This document shows positions 20,761-32,639 of a DNA stretch of 64,000 bases, in pieces. A program made the translations under genes and the position numbers. The stretch's first letter is position 1, and every line of letters starts with the position of its first letter. Source of the stretch: Pyropia haitanensis (Eukaryota > Rhodophyta > Bangiophyceae > Bangiales > Bangiaceae); the NCBI GenBank assembly GCA_008729055.1, contig SDUX01000002.1, forward strand, positions 5,855,874 through 5,919,873, in the 5' to 3' direction. Below the pieces are notes generated by a model, which had not been told where the DNA came from, did no database searches, and saw only the letters and a list, made by a program, of their open reading frames with translations.

Positions 20761-21882
20761 GGGGGCGGTGGGGGGGTGGCGGCGGGGGGAGATGGCCGAC
20801 GGTGCCACCGGGGGGTGGGGGGGGTGGGGGCGGACGCCGGCGACGACGTCGCCACCGCCGTGGCGGCAGGGGCGGCGACGGCGCTCGCCACGGCGGGGCG
20901 GCGCGGGGGAAGCGTGCTGTCGACGTAAGGCCCTGCTTGAACAGAATACAAAAGAAAAGCAATAATATGAACGCATGACGACTTGCCCTGCTTCGATGCC
21001 AACGCTCTCCAACTTGAGGAGCTGAAGTATACGGACAAAACTAGACGGGCTGTGAGTGCGAAGATCGAAGCGCCCTCTGGCCCTCTTGACCACACGCCGC
21101 TTTACCGACTGGGCTACCGACCACTCCTGTCAAGAGCCTGTTCTCAAACATATTTAACGTTGCTTGAAGCTATAAACGAGATTTGCACGCAGGGTGCAAA
21201 GTGGGCTGATCTCCGTGCCGGTGCGCTCAGCCGACGCTCAATCCTGGCCCCACACACGTTCGTCTGGCGAGATCCGCCACCATGACTCACCCTCCAGCAC
21301 TCCCCCCCCACAGCGCTGCCGAATGGCTGCTCCGGAGCACTCGCTGAGGGCCCCCACGAACAGGGCACCGGCGACCATGCCTCCACTTCCGCACCCGCGC
21401 CCCCGCGCCTACCGTCACATCCACGCAGCGCATGTGCCGGCATCCCTACCACACCCCCAACCACGGCGTATTCCCCGTCGCGTCATGCCTTCGCGTCGCC
21501 GTGCACAGCGTCGTTTCCTGCCAACCGGACACACTGCGAGTATGTTTCTTTTCGTCTTCGCGTGGGTGGGCCTCGTCATTGTCGTGTGGGGAGTATTTCT
21601 ACTCATGATGAGGCACGTCTTCGTTGTCGCTGCGCGCACGTACTAACCCACTCTGTCCTCCCCGTCTCTGCCGTGGATCTGGTCTTCTTCTCTAGACTCT
21701 CAACTCCTGCATGCGGCGGCGGCGGCCGCTGCGGCCCTCGTCCAGGGAGCTTCCCCCGCAGCCTCGCCTACCTCCGCCATCCCGCCCTTTTCCTGCCCGC
21801 CACCGACTCCGGCGCGGGGAGCCCTCCCCCCGCCCCCACCACCGCAACCAATCCGGGCGCCACCAGCCCTGCCGCCGCGCTC

Positions 21883-22026
21883 GGCTCAAGGTTCCCTCCC
21901 CCCCCCCCCGCCATCCCCGCCAAGGGGGCCGTCACCGGGCCCACCGCCGCCCCCGGCTCGTGGTTCCCTCCCCCCCCCCCGTCACCCCCGCCAAGGGGAC
22001 TACCGCTGGGCCTGCCGCCGTCTCAG
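21883..22026. repeat. 72-bp tandem duplication
   Basis: Two copies of a unit beginning ggctc-ggttccctccccc and continuing through ccgccaaggggg start at 21883 and 21955. Both translate to a G-S-x-F-P-P-P-P-P motif, so it may be an in-frame coding duplication. Confidence 0.65.
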
Positions 22027-22867
22027 GCGTTGGGGGCACGCCCCCAGCCGCCGCTGGCCCCGCCAAGGCGGCCGCCGCTTTCGTTGCTGCACAGCGGGGG
22101 TGGGGGGGCTGGCCGCCGCCGGACCTGCGGTCGGGGGGAGGTTTTTCTTCCCTCGTCGGCGGCCGGCCGGACCGTGCCGGCGCCGGGTCGCGTAATTGGC
22201 AAGCTACGGGTGGTGGGGGCTGCGGGGCTCGGGTACGGCCCCGCGGACCGCCTGCGGCTGTTGGCGGCGGCCCGTAGGGCGGCAGCCCGTTTCCTGGCTC
22301 CCGGCGCGACTCTGACACGTCAACCGCCGGGGGCCTTGGAGCGGGCCATCGTGGCCCTGGAGGGAGAGGAGGTGGGGCTGAGGGTGTGCGTTGGGAGTTG
22401 GGGGGCGTGCGCGCTTTTGTCAAAGCACCTATCTAACCGGACGCCTCGTGATACTGTGGTGGGAGGACCGGCTGGTGTTGTCGGTGTTTCTGGTGGTTGT
22501 TGCCCGCGGGCAGGGAGCCGGACCGAGGGGGGCTCCAGCGGTGGTCAGAGAGGTGGGTGCGGGCGGGGCGAGGGGGGAAGGCGAGGAGGGGGGGGCTCGG
22601 TGGGTGGAGTGGCTGCGCGTGGGGTGCTGGTGCGGGGCGGTGCAGTCAGCCGCCAGGCCACGTTTTTGGCCAGCCTCCCGTAGAATAAAATGCGGGAGCT
22701 GAGAGCAAATTGATTTTTAAGAAACGAATATTAACGTTCCAATTAGGACAGCAACCTAATCGACGTGGAACTAGCGCACATTGCTAAAAAAGGCACACTT
22801 AACATTACCTTATCCTAGCTAGCCAATTTCAATGACACTGTAATGAAACTCGTTAACGAAGCAGTGG

Positions 22868-22909
22868 CTAAGCAGCGTAGCGAAGTAGTCGCGTCGCTAC
22901 GCTGCTTAG
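22868..22909. repeat. Perfect 16-bp hairpin
   Basis: ctaagcagcgtagcga (22868-22883) is followed after a 10-nt loop by its exact reverse complement (22894-22909). It lies in the AT-rich right arm of the putative element. Confidence 0.8.
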
Positions 22910-23002
22910 TAGTTACTAAATGTACGTTGCATGCGGACGGTCTGTAAGCAGCACTGATCCAGCCCACTGAGAGCGAACGACAGCCAACCAAAGTCGCATC
23001 TG

Positions 23003-23062
23003 ATCCGGGTTTTTTCCTGGATATCCGGGAAGTGAAGCGGGATATCCGGGAAAACGGGTCGG
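23003..23062. repeat. Right-hand gatatcc repeat
   Basis: It contains two gatatccggg words 18 bp apart, flanked by ccggg-t6 and aaaacgggtcgg. In reverse orientation the spacing resembles the left-hand repeat pair at 16301-16409. It is proposed as the right subterminal region of the element. Confidence 0.45.
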
Positions 23063-23816
23063 CGGAGACGCGACTCCTCCTTCGTTGCGGCACTGCTGTG
23101 CCGACCCCCTGTCAAATTCATCCCTTGGGTGTCACTAACACCACAGCGTGCTATCGAAGGAAACTGTACATCAGGCAAACCGAACAGTCAGCACAGCGCC
23201 CTTGGAAGGTCATCGTGAGGTCGAACCACCGGTCTAGAGCCACGCCGGAAGGTGCTCCAGGACGAGACAAGAAGACTGCAGAAAATCTTGGAATTTTCGC
23301 CGTAGGGCGATTCGTTCATGACAAAGCGGCACGTGGGGGGGAAGGGCAGCTTGGGCGGCAGTTGTACGTCTGGCAGTGAATCGGTGTGCGTATGTACAGT
23401 CCCGAGTGTGACGCCATTGATGCTGGCATAGGGCACGTACTGCAGGGAGCAGGCCAAGGCGGATGAAGACACACACAGAACCAGGAGGGGGCCGTCGTGT
23501 TAGCAGGGGAGCCCATACAGGGCGGCAAGGCCAAAACGGCGGTGGACAACGCAAGGGGCCCCCACCGGACCTAATGACCCACGGCGGGCACGCCCGCCGC
23601 GACCGACGCAGCCGCCACGCCGCCGCCGTCCCGCCCTCTCCCACCCGTCCGCTCAGCATCACCGTCCCCCCCCCCCCCCCCCGCTCGCTCTCTTTCCTCC
23701 AGAAACGCACCAAAAAAGACACGTGCACGCCCGTCTCGTTCATCCTCGCCTCCTCCTCCCCCCCCTGCTCCTCTCCCTCCCCCCCTTCTCGCCCCCTAGG
23801 GGCGGGCGTCCAATAC

Positions 23817-24079
23817 CGCATCGACCCTGTCAGCGTGCCCGCGGCGCTGAGGCCCGCCCGGTTGATGCGCAGCGGGGCGTACGCGGCCGCCGTGGCGGCC
23901 GCGGCGGTCGCCGCGCCGCAGCCACCGCCCCCACCGCCGTCCCCATCAACCGCCCAAACGGGCAGCCGCGGCAGGAGCCACCGGTGGCAGAGGCCGTCAA
24001 CGTCGCGGAGCGCCGTCTTGAGGGGGTTGTCGTCCGCGGCGGCGGCGGCCGCCCACGGGGGGGGACCCACCGGCTCCAT
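23817..24079 (-). CDS. Possible first exon of an unrecognised gene
   Basis: From ATG 24079 the minus strand reads MEPVGPPPWAAAAAADDNPL, then KTALRDVDGLCHRWLLPRLP, VWAVDGDG and, near its end, YAPLRINRAGLSAAGTLTGS. The mixed composition with W, H, C, L and I is better than neighbouring frames. A candidate donor (CG|GTATTG) lies at 23817/23816, leaving phase 2, but I found no matching downstream exon. It may belong to a gene interrupted or truncated by the element to its left. Unrecognised. Confidence 0.3.
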
Positions 24080-25795
24080 CGACCCCCCCCGCCCCGCGTC
24101 CCCGGTCTGCTCCTCTCCCAACGCACGCCGACGATGCGGGTCGTAGGGGGGGAGGGGAGGGCCCAGAGGAATGGAGGGGGGCGACGGGGTGGCGGTGGGG
24201 GGGGGCACGTGGCGCGTCGAGCCGCGGCAGTAGGGCGGTTTGGCGGGGACGGGCGGTTGGAGGCCCGGTGGGTTGACACTGGGAAGCGCACCGACAATCC
24301 AGGCGCGACCCGACCACGTCACGATGGTACAGGGGGGGTGGGGGTGTCCCAACGGCACCAACCAACACTGGCAAGCGGGAGACGGCCGCGGCTGCGCGCG
24401 CGCGCGTGCCTCGCGTCGCACGGGTGCCAAAAAAAGTGGTGGAGGCGCCGGCGGGCGGGCGGTCGGTCGGGCGGCGTGGCACGGCCGTGACGCACCCGCA
24501 TCGGGCGGGGGCCCGCGTCGACCGTTTCCCCTTCTTCAATGAGCGAGGGGGGCGGGCCTGGGCGGGGCGGGTGACGGGTGGGGACGGCGCGCTCACGCGG
24601 CGGGAGCGCGGTGCGCCCGCGCGCGCGTGAGCGGGCTGCCTTGGGGGGGAGAGCGCGAGGGGCGTGGGGGGAAAGTCCCCCCGCGGGGCGCGTATCTGCT
24701 GGGATTGTTTTTTCTTTCTTGTTCGAGTGGTCCCGCGTGTTCTCTGCTGGCCTCGCGCGGGGAGGGGGGGGGGGTGTCACCTGTACAGTGGGCTCAGTGG
24801 CACCCCGCCCGCCGGCGTGGACGGCTCTGGTGGGGGCCTCGCGACGGTGGCTGATTCCCGCCCCGCGGGGCGGAGTCGCGGTGGCGGCGCGGGGCTCCTG
24901 CGCGTTCTCCCGTCAGTGTCAGGAGGCGGTTGGCGTCGGGTACGTTGGGGTGCCGGTCGGTGCGCGCGGCGGGCGCCAGCTGGGCGTCGTCGTGTCTGGG
25001 CTTTGAGCGTGTCCGCGGCGACGACACGAAGCATGGCCGCCTCAATGTCATCTCTGTGAATTCAGAAAAAGCGGTTGTGGCTGATTGGGGGGGTCCGCTC
25101 CACTGTCGCGGGCGCGCCAGGAGACGATCGCATCCGAGCGGGTTCCCCCCCGTGGAAGGGCCTGTCCAACACCTCAAGTACTGGTCACCTGCACATCAAT
25201 TTCTCTTGGGACCTCCTGCCTGGGTAGACTACTCCCCGTTCCCCGCAGCCCCCACCCCCCCCCCCCTCCGTCACCCAGCCATTCCCCTCCCCGCTGGCAA
25301 TCGGCGGGGGTGGGTGCTTGTGCGCACCCTCCTCCCCCCCCCCCACGCGTCGGCAGCGCGCCGCGCCGCCACAACTGTGCGCCACCGTCGCCGGCCTCCG
25401 CCCCGCTCCCCGCCGCGGGCGTCCAACGCGGGGGTCACGGCCGGTAGGACGTGACGCCAGCGGCGGCCGGGGCGGCCACGCGCGGGCTCGTCGCGGGGCG
25501 TCGGGCGGGGGGCGGCGTTCCGGCGGCGGTTGGTCCGCCCCACCCCACGGCCGGCCGGCAGTCCGCTGCCGCCACCGCACCGTCTCGCGGTTGCGCCCGG
25601 CCTTGGCTGCCTCCCCGCCTACCCTCGCCCACCTTTTGCCTGTCTTCGGTTTTTTTCTTTTTTTCTCTTGTCCCACCTTGGCCTACGTGACCGACCAGTT
25701 CGTTCTCTTGGTCAACCCCCCCCACCCCCGTCCCCCCCCGGCCGCGCCGCCCATTTGTCTGCTTGCTTCCACGGCTAGCTACTCCCGGCCGACCC
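24080..25795. other. Intergenic upstream of the WDR26-like gene
   Basis: GC-rich DNA with no supported gene. The 200 bases before 25796 are pyrimidine-rich (25650-25760), as expected for a 5' UTR/promoter. I recognise no TATA box. Confidence 0.45.
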
Positions 25796-25897
25796 ATGAG
25801 CGAGCCCCCCTCCCGGGTGAGGGGCGGCAGGCCCGCCGCGCCTGCCAGCCCCACGACCGACGCGGCGGCGGCGATGGATGTGTCCCGCGACGGCGGG

Positions 25898-25929
<32 letters not shown>

Positions 25930-28900
25930 CAGCAGCGGCGGCAGCGGCGGCGGGTCGGCCAAGGCGGCGGCGAATGGATCGGCGGGCGGGGTTGCGGACG
26001 CCGCGGGGGCGCCCGCGGCGGGCGCCCCCCCCGGCGCGTCGGCGGCGCCGCCGCCGCCGTCGCTGACCCCCCTGGGCCTGTCCAAGGGGGAGCTCACCCG
26101 CCTGCTGATCCAGGAGCTGGACGCCCTCCACTTCCCCGCCGCCGCGCGCGCGCTAGAGCGCGAGAGCGGCGTCGTTGCGCACGACACCGCGCTTGCCCGC
26201 CTGCGCGCCGCCGTCTTGGACGGCCGCTGGGCGGACCTGCAGCCGCCCGACGGGGCGGTGTGGGCGGCGGTCGCGCCGCTCTTCCCCACCGACGGCGCCG
26301 CGCGGGACGCGCGGTTCCTCGTTGCGCGGCAGCACTTCCTGGAGCTCCTCGAGGCGGGCCGCGGCAAGGACGCGCTCGCGTGCCTCCGCGGGCAGGTGCG
26401 CCCCGCGGCGCGGTCCGCGGCGGACCTCCACCGGCTGCCGCTGCTCTACATGTGCCGCTCCGCGGCGGAGGTGCGGGAGCGGGCGGCGTGGGCGGGCGCC
26501 GGCCTCCTCTCCCGCCACGCGCTGCTCGCGGCGCTGCGGCCGCTGCTGCCGGCGGGGGCGCTCCTCCCCGAGCTCCGCCTCGAGACGCTCCTCGCGCGGG
26601 AGGTGCTCCGGCAGCGGTCGGCCAGCCTGTGGCCATACGTGGCCGCGCCGCACTCGTGCTTCATCGACGACGCGGCGTTTGAGGCGGCGACGCTGCCGAC
26701 GGCGCCCGCGGCGGTGGTGGCGCCCCGCGCGGGGGAGCTGTGGTACCTGTCGTTTTCGCCGTCGGGCGCGCGGCTGGCGACGACGGCCAAGAACAAGGCG
26801 GTGTCCATCTGGAACGTGCCGGCCATCCTCGCGCGCGCCGCGGCCATCCGGGGTGGGGGGGGGCGGCCAGCCGCCGCGCCCGACGAGGCCGACACGCGCA
26901 TGGTCGATGATGATTCCGAGGGGGGGGGGGGGGCGGGGGGAGACGCGGATGCGGACGACGCTGCGGCGGCGATGGAGATTGGCGAAGGGCGGGGGGACGC
27001 CCCGCCCGCGCCTGCCGTCGGCGTGTCGAGGGCACCACCGTCTGGTGGGCGGGCGGGTCCCGCCGCGGCCGCGGCCGCGGCCGCCGCGCCCGCAGGGGGC
27101 GGCGGCGGCGGCGGCGGCGGCGGCGCTGGCGCGGGTCGGGGCGTGGCGCTGGCGGACGCTAGCGCCGCAGCGGCGGCGGTCGCTGCTGCGGTGGACGCGC
27201 TGGACGCTGATGAAGGGGCGGACGGTGGGGCGGAGGAGGCAGAGGAGGAGGAGGAGGAGGAGTCGGACGAGGAGTCGGAGAGTGGCGACGAGGAGCACGA
27301 GGAGGACCCAGAGAGTGGCCGTGGCGGCGACCACCCCGCGTATGACTCGCCGCATCGCTTCACCGACGATGACAGCCGGGAGGAGGAGTTTGAGAACCTG
27401 ATGATGCCGCGCGGCGGGGGTGGCGGCGTCTTTAACGGCGGGCCTGGCGGGGGGGGTGCGTCCAACGGGGGACCCGCCGGCGGGGGTACCGTGCCGTCCA
27501 CGTCACGGGAGCCGCTGGGCACCGCGGACCTGGCCGAATTGGCCTCCCGCCTGCCCGTTGTGACCCCCGAAGACGATGGGGTGCTGGAGGCGACGCTCCC
27601 CCACGACGACCCCGCGTCGGTCGTGGCGTGGGCGCCCGACGAGGCGTCCCTGCTCACCGCCGGCGGCGACGCGGTTGTGCGCTTGTGGGACGTGTCCACG
27701 GGCGCGTTGATACGCTCGTACGTGGGCCACGACGGCATGGTCACCGCCGCCGCGTGGCTGCCGTCGGGCACCCAGTTTGCGTCGGGTGGCATGGACGGCC
27801 ACGTGCTGGTGTGGGACGTTGCGACGGGCGCGCTCGTCCACACGCTGCCACACCAAGAGCGCGTCAGCGACGTGGCGGTCTCGGCCAATGGGCGGTGGGT
27901 GGTCGCGTCGTTTGCCGACAAGATGGTGCGCATCTACGCGGCCACTGCCGTGGCCGCCGCGCCGCCACTGCTGACCGCCGCCGCGGCCGCGCGGGAAGAG
28001 GCCGAGGCCAGTCGCCGGCGGGCGACGACGGGCGCGCCCGGCCGGGTGGCCAGTGCGGGGGCTGGGGGCCAGGCGGCCGGTGCTGGCAGTGGTGGCGGCA
28101 GTGGCGGCGGCGGCAGCACCCCTGCCACTGGCGGTGGTGGGGGTGGCGCCGCCGCCGGGGGCACGGCGGGCGGGGATGGCGGTGACACCGCCGCCGGCGT
28201 GGCTGCTGCAGGCGGCGCCCCTGGTGCTGCGGCCAGCGACGGCGTCGGGCGTGGGCGGGGTGCGACGGGGAGGGCAGCGCTGCGGCCGGCCGGGGCGGCT
28301 GCGGCGGGCGCCGGTGCAGCGGCCGCTGCGGGCGCGGCGCCCGCGCCTGCCGCCCGGGCGGGTGCGGCCGCCGGCGGAGTCGCCCCTGCGGCGTCCGCTC
28401 CGGCCAGCGCGGCTGCGGCGGCTGCGGCAGCGACGGGACGGTCCGAGACGGCTACCCACACCCTCCGCCTCAACAGCAACGTCACGTCCATTTCGCTGTC
28501 GGCCGACGGGATGACGCTGCTGGCGAATACAGCGCTGCAGCCTGGCGGCAGCGTGCAGGAGTGGGACCTCGCGTCGGGCACCCTGACGCGGACGTTTGAG
28601 GGCCAGCAGCAGTCGAGGTACGTCATCCGGTCGGCGTTTGGGGGTTACCAGGACGGCTGGGTGGTGTCGGGCTCGGAGGACAGCACCGTCTTGCTGTGGC
28701 ACCGCGAGACCACCCGCCTCGTCGGCCGCCTGTATGGCCACTCGGGGAGCGTCAATTGCGCGGCGTGGAGCCCCGCGCACGACGCGCTCGTCGCGTCCGC
28801 ATCGGACGATGGCACCCTGTGGCTGTGGGCGGCCAAGCGGGCGGTCGACGCGGCGGTCGGCGCCGGCGGCGTCGCGGCCGTGCCCGTGACGGCTTTTGAG

Positions 28901-29233
28901 CGGGCGGCGGACGCGAACCCCCTCGGCGGGGGCCGCCGCCGCGCGGGGAGGGCGAGGCGTGGGGCGGGCGCCGGTGACGGTGCCGCGGGCGGCGGCGGCG
29001 CGGGTGGCACGGCCGGCGCGCAGGCGCAGCTGGTGGGCCTGCCGACCGCTGCAGCCGCGGCAGGTGGCCCGTCGCGGCGGGCGGCGGCGGCGGCTGGCCG
29101 GCGGCGGCCGCTGTGGGGGGGAGCCGCCGCCGGCTACAGCGCCTCCGTCGCGGAGGTGACGGCGCGCTCGCGGGCGGCGGCGGCGAGCGCGGTCTTGGCA
29201 CGGTACGGGGTGGCACGGTATGGGGTGCCCTGA
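25796..29233 (+). CDS. WDR26: LisH-CTLH-WD40 protein, WDR26/GID7 family
   Basis: A single-exon 1145-residue protein. In animals and fungi WDR26/Gid7 is the scaffold subunit of the GID/CTLH E3 ubiquitin ligase. Residues about 92-125 are a LisH motif (ELTRLLIQELDALHFPAAAR). About 170-230 is CTLH (FLVARQHFLELLEAG ... ALACLRGQV). The first WD repeat is at about 313 (LWYLSFSPSGARLATTAKN), the next three at about 605-725 (SLLTAGGDAVVRLWDVSTG), and the last at about 895-1020 (YGHSGSVNCAAWSP, ASASDDGTLWLW). Unusually, an acidic/Gly insert (about 345-600) splits repeats 1 and 2. A Gly/Ala insert (about 725-880) splits the propeller again, and a basic Ala/Gly tail follows. The first ATG in this frame is 25796. 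Family assignment is firm; ligase membership is inferred. Confidence 0.88.
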
Positions 29234-32200
29234 GCGCGGCGAGGCGGCCCACCGCGCGTGCTCACTGCTCACCGCCCGCTGGCCGGCTCCACGACGGACC
29301 GCGCGGGGGCACTGTGTCTCCAGCGTCCTTTTCTTTTTTGTCTCTTTGGAAACAGCGTGTTCCCCCGCGCCTCGCCGTTGACCGCTGTTGTTGTGGTGGC
29401 CTGCCCAGTTGGATCTCTGGGCGTTGAGCCAATGTGCAGCGCAAATCCAATCCACGTCACCTCCCCATATTTACCCCGCCGCCGCTCGCGGGCGCATCCC
29501 GACCCACGCGTTTCTGATCCCGACCGTCGTTGCCGCACCACCGTTCGTCTTGGCGTCACCGGCTCGTCGTCGCGTCACCGTCTCGGCGTCCCGGCGGCGC
29601 GATGTCTGCCCCAGCGTAGCGGATGGTCGTTTGTGCCGGCACGCCGACCCCATGGGTCATGTTGTTTGTGTCGCCACCTTATTTTTTTTTTTTATCAGGT
29701 ACGTGTGCGCTGCTGGTTGCACCCCCCCGCCCCCCCCCCCCCGTCTCGATTGCTTGTGCTGTTGTTTTGTCTCGCCGCGTCTGCGCTGGGAAGGAGGAGT
29801 TTTTGCAAGGGACCTGTCAATCCCGCTATTGCCCCTAGTGGCCTCCCACGGGCCTGCGCGGGCCCGTGTGTTTTGGGGCTGTGAGGACCATTCATAGAAC
29901 CTGGTAAGTTACTGACCCACGCCGTCTCGACGACGGCGTGCGGGCGCGACACGGGACGGGAGCGAGGACGAGGGCCGCGGCTGGCGCTCGGAAACAACTG
30001 ACGTGTTCGGTCTGCATGGAAGTGTCGGTGGGTTTGATTGGATGTGTGCATGCGTGGTTGATTCTATTGTTTTTCCGCATGGGTGGTGTATGTACGGGGA
30101 TGGTGTTGGGGGCGTTCACGTCGACGCCTGCCTTGGGGACCGGCGCCTGTTGCACGCGTTCCTGCTCCTTTTGTTGGTGCTGCTGTTGGGGACTACAGGC
30201 GAGAGCATCGTGAGCGTCATGGTTGGACGACACCGGAACGGAAGAGGGGCAGTGTGGAGTGGGAGTCAGGTGCGAGGAAGTCGTGACAGCTGTTTGGACA
30301 GGTGCACGGGCCCACCGTGACGGGCGCAATGAGGAGCACGCATGCACGGCGTCCACTTCGAGTCTACCCGCGCGCCGCGTCCCAATTCGTTCCAAACAAC
30401 CCTCGCCGTACATTATCTACGGGACATTAAGATGCAAGATCCAGCATTTTCCGGATCTGAGACAGTCGACTGCAAAGTGTGAAACAGGAACGATCCGATA
30501 CGCGCGACCTCCTCGCGTGCCACAACTCAGCAGCATCGTAATCACATGGCGCGGACGAAAGAGTGAGTGACGGAGAGTAAGAACATGTGAAGGACACCAA
30601 CGTCACAGCCCCGAGCTCACCTCTCGAAAGATCAACGACCCACGACGTTGACGGGTCTGGGTGTTGGCGAAGACGATCCGGAAAAAATCAGACGCATCTC
30701 ACAACGTACGCATGACCGTCAGCGACCAGCTTGTCGACCTGATCAGATGGTACTTGCCGCCGAGACTGGATCTCATCGCGGGCAGTGCGCACAATTTCGT
30801 TGCCACCCTGACCGAGGCGGGTACCGCCCGTACAACCGCAAGGGAGTGGCGATGGCAAAAAGGCGCACCCTCGGCGAGCACCAGACGCGGCATGCACGTC
30901 AGCACGTGATCCTAGCTTGTAGTGCGACTAGTCATGCGAGCCACTGGACGCCCAACCTCACTGACAGGCAAACGAAGAACATACGTGTGGCATGCGCTTC
31001 GCCGTCCGAAGAGCTTGCCTGTGTTCGAGCAGCACGACGACACGCAGCCAGCATTACCCAGAGCAGCTCAACGCCAGTTCATGGCGTAAGAGTTCAACAC
31101 AGTCAGCTCTTTGTCGCAACTAGACGACGCGAGCTGGCAACCCACATGGTCTTCCACACACACGTGCAAGGCAGCCTGCTGTCAGCCGCAAAGCGGACGC
31201 ACGCGACGCATCCAATAATGAGAGCGCGAACATCCGCGGTCTCGTTATGTGGCGACGTACGTACCTGTACAGCGACAGGACGGATGAGCGACGGAGAAAG
31301 TCTCGCAGCGAAAGCATGGTGACCAAGCTGGAACAGAAAGGACGTTGGCAGAAGCAGTATCCACTCGGCCTGAGGGGACCACCCCCCCCCCTGGATTGCC
31401 TGGAATCGGCCCCCCCCCTGGATTGCCTGGAATCGGCCCCCCCCCTGGATTGCCTGGAATCGGCCCCCCCCCTGGTCCCCTGGGATCTGGCCTCTAAGCG
31501 TCAGGGGACCAGCTGATTCAAGTCCATATTAGCAAAAGATTTGGCCGTACATCGGAACATGACCCCTCAAGTCCCGCTGTGGAGCCCGGGGCGTGGCGGG
31601 TGTCCAACAAGTGCGACGAGCCGATTGTCCGGTGCCACGAGGCTCCCGCGTAGGCTGGTCTGCTGGCATTGTCTGCACCAAGGCAATCGCTGGTTCTGGC
31701 CACTGGGGGGGGGGGGCGTGCACAGCTCCGCCCTCGGCCGTCTTTTCCCCCTCCCCCCTTCGTCTTTGCGCTCGCCGCGCCCTCGCAGCGCTGAGGAGCC
31801 CGGCACGCCCCCCCCCCCCGGGGGACGCCCCTCCCCGGCCGAGTCTCACATTCCCCTCATCCCCCCCCCCGCCGCCCCCCCCCCCGCGGGCCGGCGGGTG
31901 GGCGACGAGCGGCGGGCGCTCCGCGGCGGCTGCCTCGGCCGCCGTCGCCGCCGGCGACGCGGCCGCCAGCCGCTCCGCCGCCCCCACCACCGCGGCCGTT
32001 GCGGCGACCTCCTCCTCCCGACCGGAGTGGGGTGTTGCGGTGGGTGGTACGGGGGGGGGGGGTGGCGGCCGTGGTGGGGGTCAGGTGGGTGGTGGCCGTG
32101 GCCGACGCGCCGTGACGGTACGGTGGGGGGGGCGGGGGGGGATGAGGGGGGGGGGCGCGGGAGAGGAGGGAAGGATGGAAGATGACGAGGGGGGAAGGGG

Positions 32201-32639
32201 GGGGGGCGACGCGGCCGGTGGGGGGGGCTGACGCGGGGGTGGGAGGGGGACGACGCGGGGGGGCGGAGGGTTCACGCGGAGGGTGAGGAGGGGTCCCCGC
32301 CTGGGCCGTTTTCCCCCGCCGTCTCCGGAAAGGTCGCATATACGTTTGCCGCCGGCGACAGCGGCAGCGGGCGTCGGTGGCGGCGCGGCGGGTGCCGCCG
32401 GGGGAGTCGGCGGGGGAGGCGGCGGTGGCGGCGACAGAGGCAGAGGTGCGGACTTTTGGGGTGTGGCCGGGGGGGGAGGCGCTGGGGGGGGGTGTGGGGG
32501 GGGGTCCCCGCGGTGGGCAACGGGGAGCTCGCGGCGGCCGCGTCGCCGCCGCCGCCGCCGCCGTCGCCGCCGCCGCCACCGCCGGCCGCGGCGGGGGCGG
32601 TGGGCCCCCCGCCCCCCCCCGCGCGTGCGGCGGCCGCCG
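29234..32639. other. Long intergenic/mobile remnant region
   Basis: 29234-30330 is ordinary GC-rich spacer. 30330-31370 is an island of medium GC with non-repetitive sequence and short open frames on both strands, but no recognisable domain; it may be a decayed element. 31391-31475 is a minisatellite flanked on both sides by tcaggggacca-type words. 31500-32639 is G-run-rich DNA leading into the TPR-like gene. Confidence 0.4.
31391..31475. repeat. 27-bp minisatellite, about 3 copies
   Basis: Units of ctggattgcctggaatcggc plus a C run start at 31391, 31418 and 31445, with a partial copy at 31472 (period 27). The array is bracketed by aggggacca words at about 31373 and 31506. Confidence 0.85.

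Larger units (their letters stand above)
16277..23062 (+). mobile_element. Putative CACTA/EnSpm-like DNA transposon with internal host-like DNA
   Basis: The segment stands out by lower GC at 16277-19640 and 22680-23062. It carries an intact Tnp2-like transposase. Both edges carry gatatcc-type repeats in inverted orientation (16301-16336 and 16374-16409 on the left; 23003-23062 on the right, imperfect). The sequence ctgagagc-aatt just after the transposase (19607) recurs at 22698. Between these two points lies GC-rich DNA with a broken ORC5-like fragment. My reading is one element with captured DNA. A shorter element ending near 19640 is possible. I could not identify CACTA termini or a target-site duplication. 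Confidence 0.4.
20761..23816. other. Element interior/3' region without an intact gene
   Basis: 20940-21690 is of medium GC with no recognised gene; a tRNA-like A-box/B-box pair on the minus strand is discussed in the findings. 21880-22390 is GC-rich and carries a coding-like plus-strand segment (LRVVGAAGLGYGPADRLRLL ... ALERAIVALEGEE) that I do not recognise. 22690-23060 is AT-rich with a hairpin and the right-hand gatatcc repeats. 23190-23470 has an unrecognised minus-strand open frame (SLQYVPYASINGVTLGTVHT). No intact gene is supported. Confidence 0.4.

Noticed and set aside
21055..21124. A functional tRNA gene
   Set aside because: D-stem is two pairs, the anticodon loop lacks U33, the T-stem does not pair and the acceptor ends do not match. 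It is kept only as a low-interest finding.
23817..24079. Direct splicing of this possible exon to the bZIP-like gene at 16.27 kb across the element
   Set aside because: The donor leaves phase 2 while the simplest acceptor (gtag|gg near 16270) needs phase 1, so the joint product is not supported.
30648..31322. 224-codon open frame in the medium-GC island
   Set aside because: It begins with a non-ATG codon, has no recognisable domain, and antisense frames are equally open.
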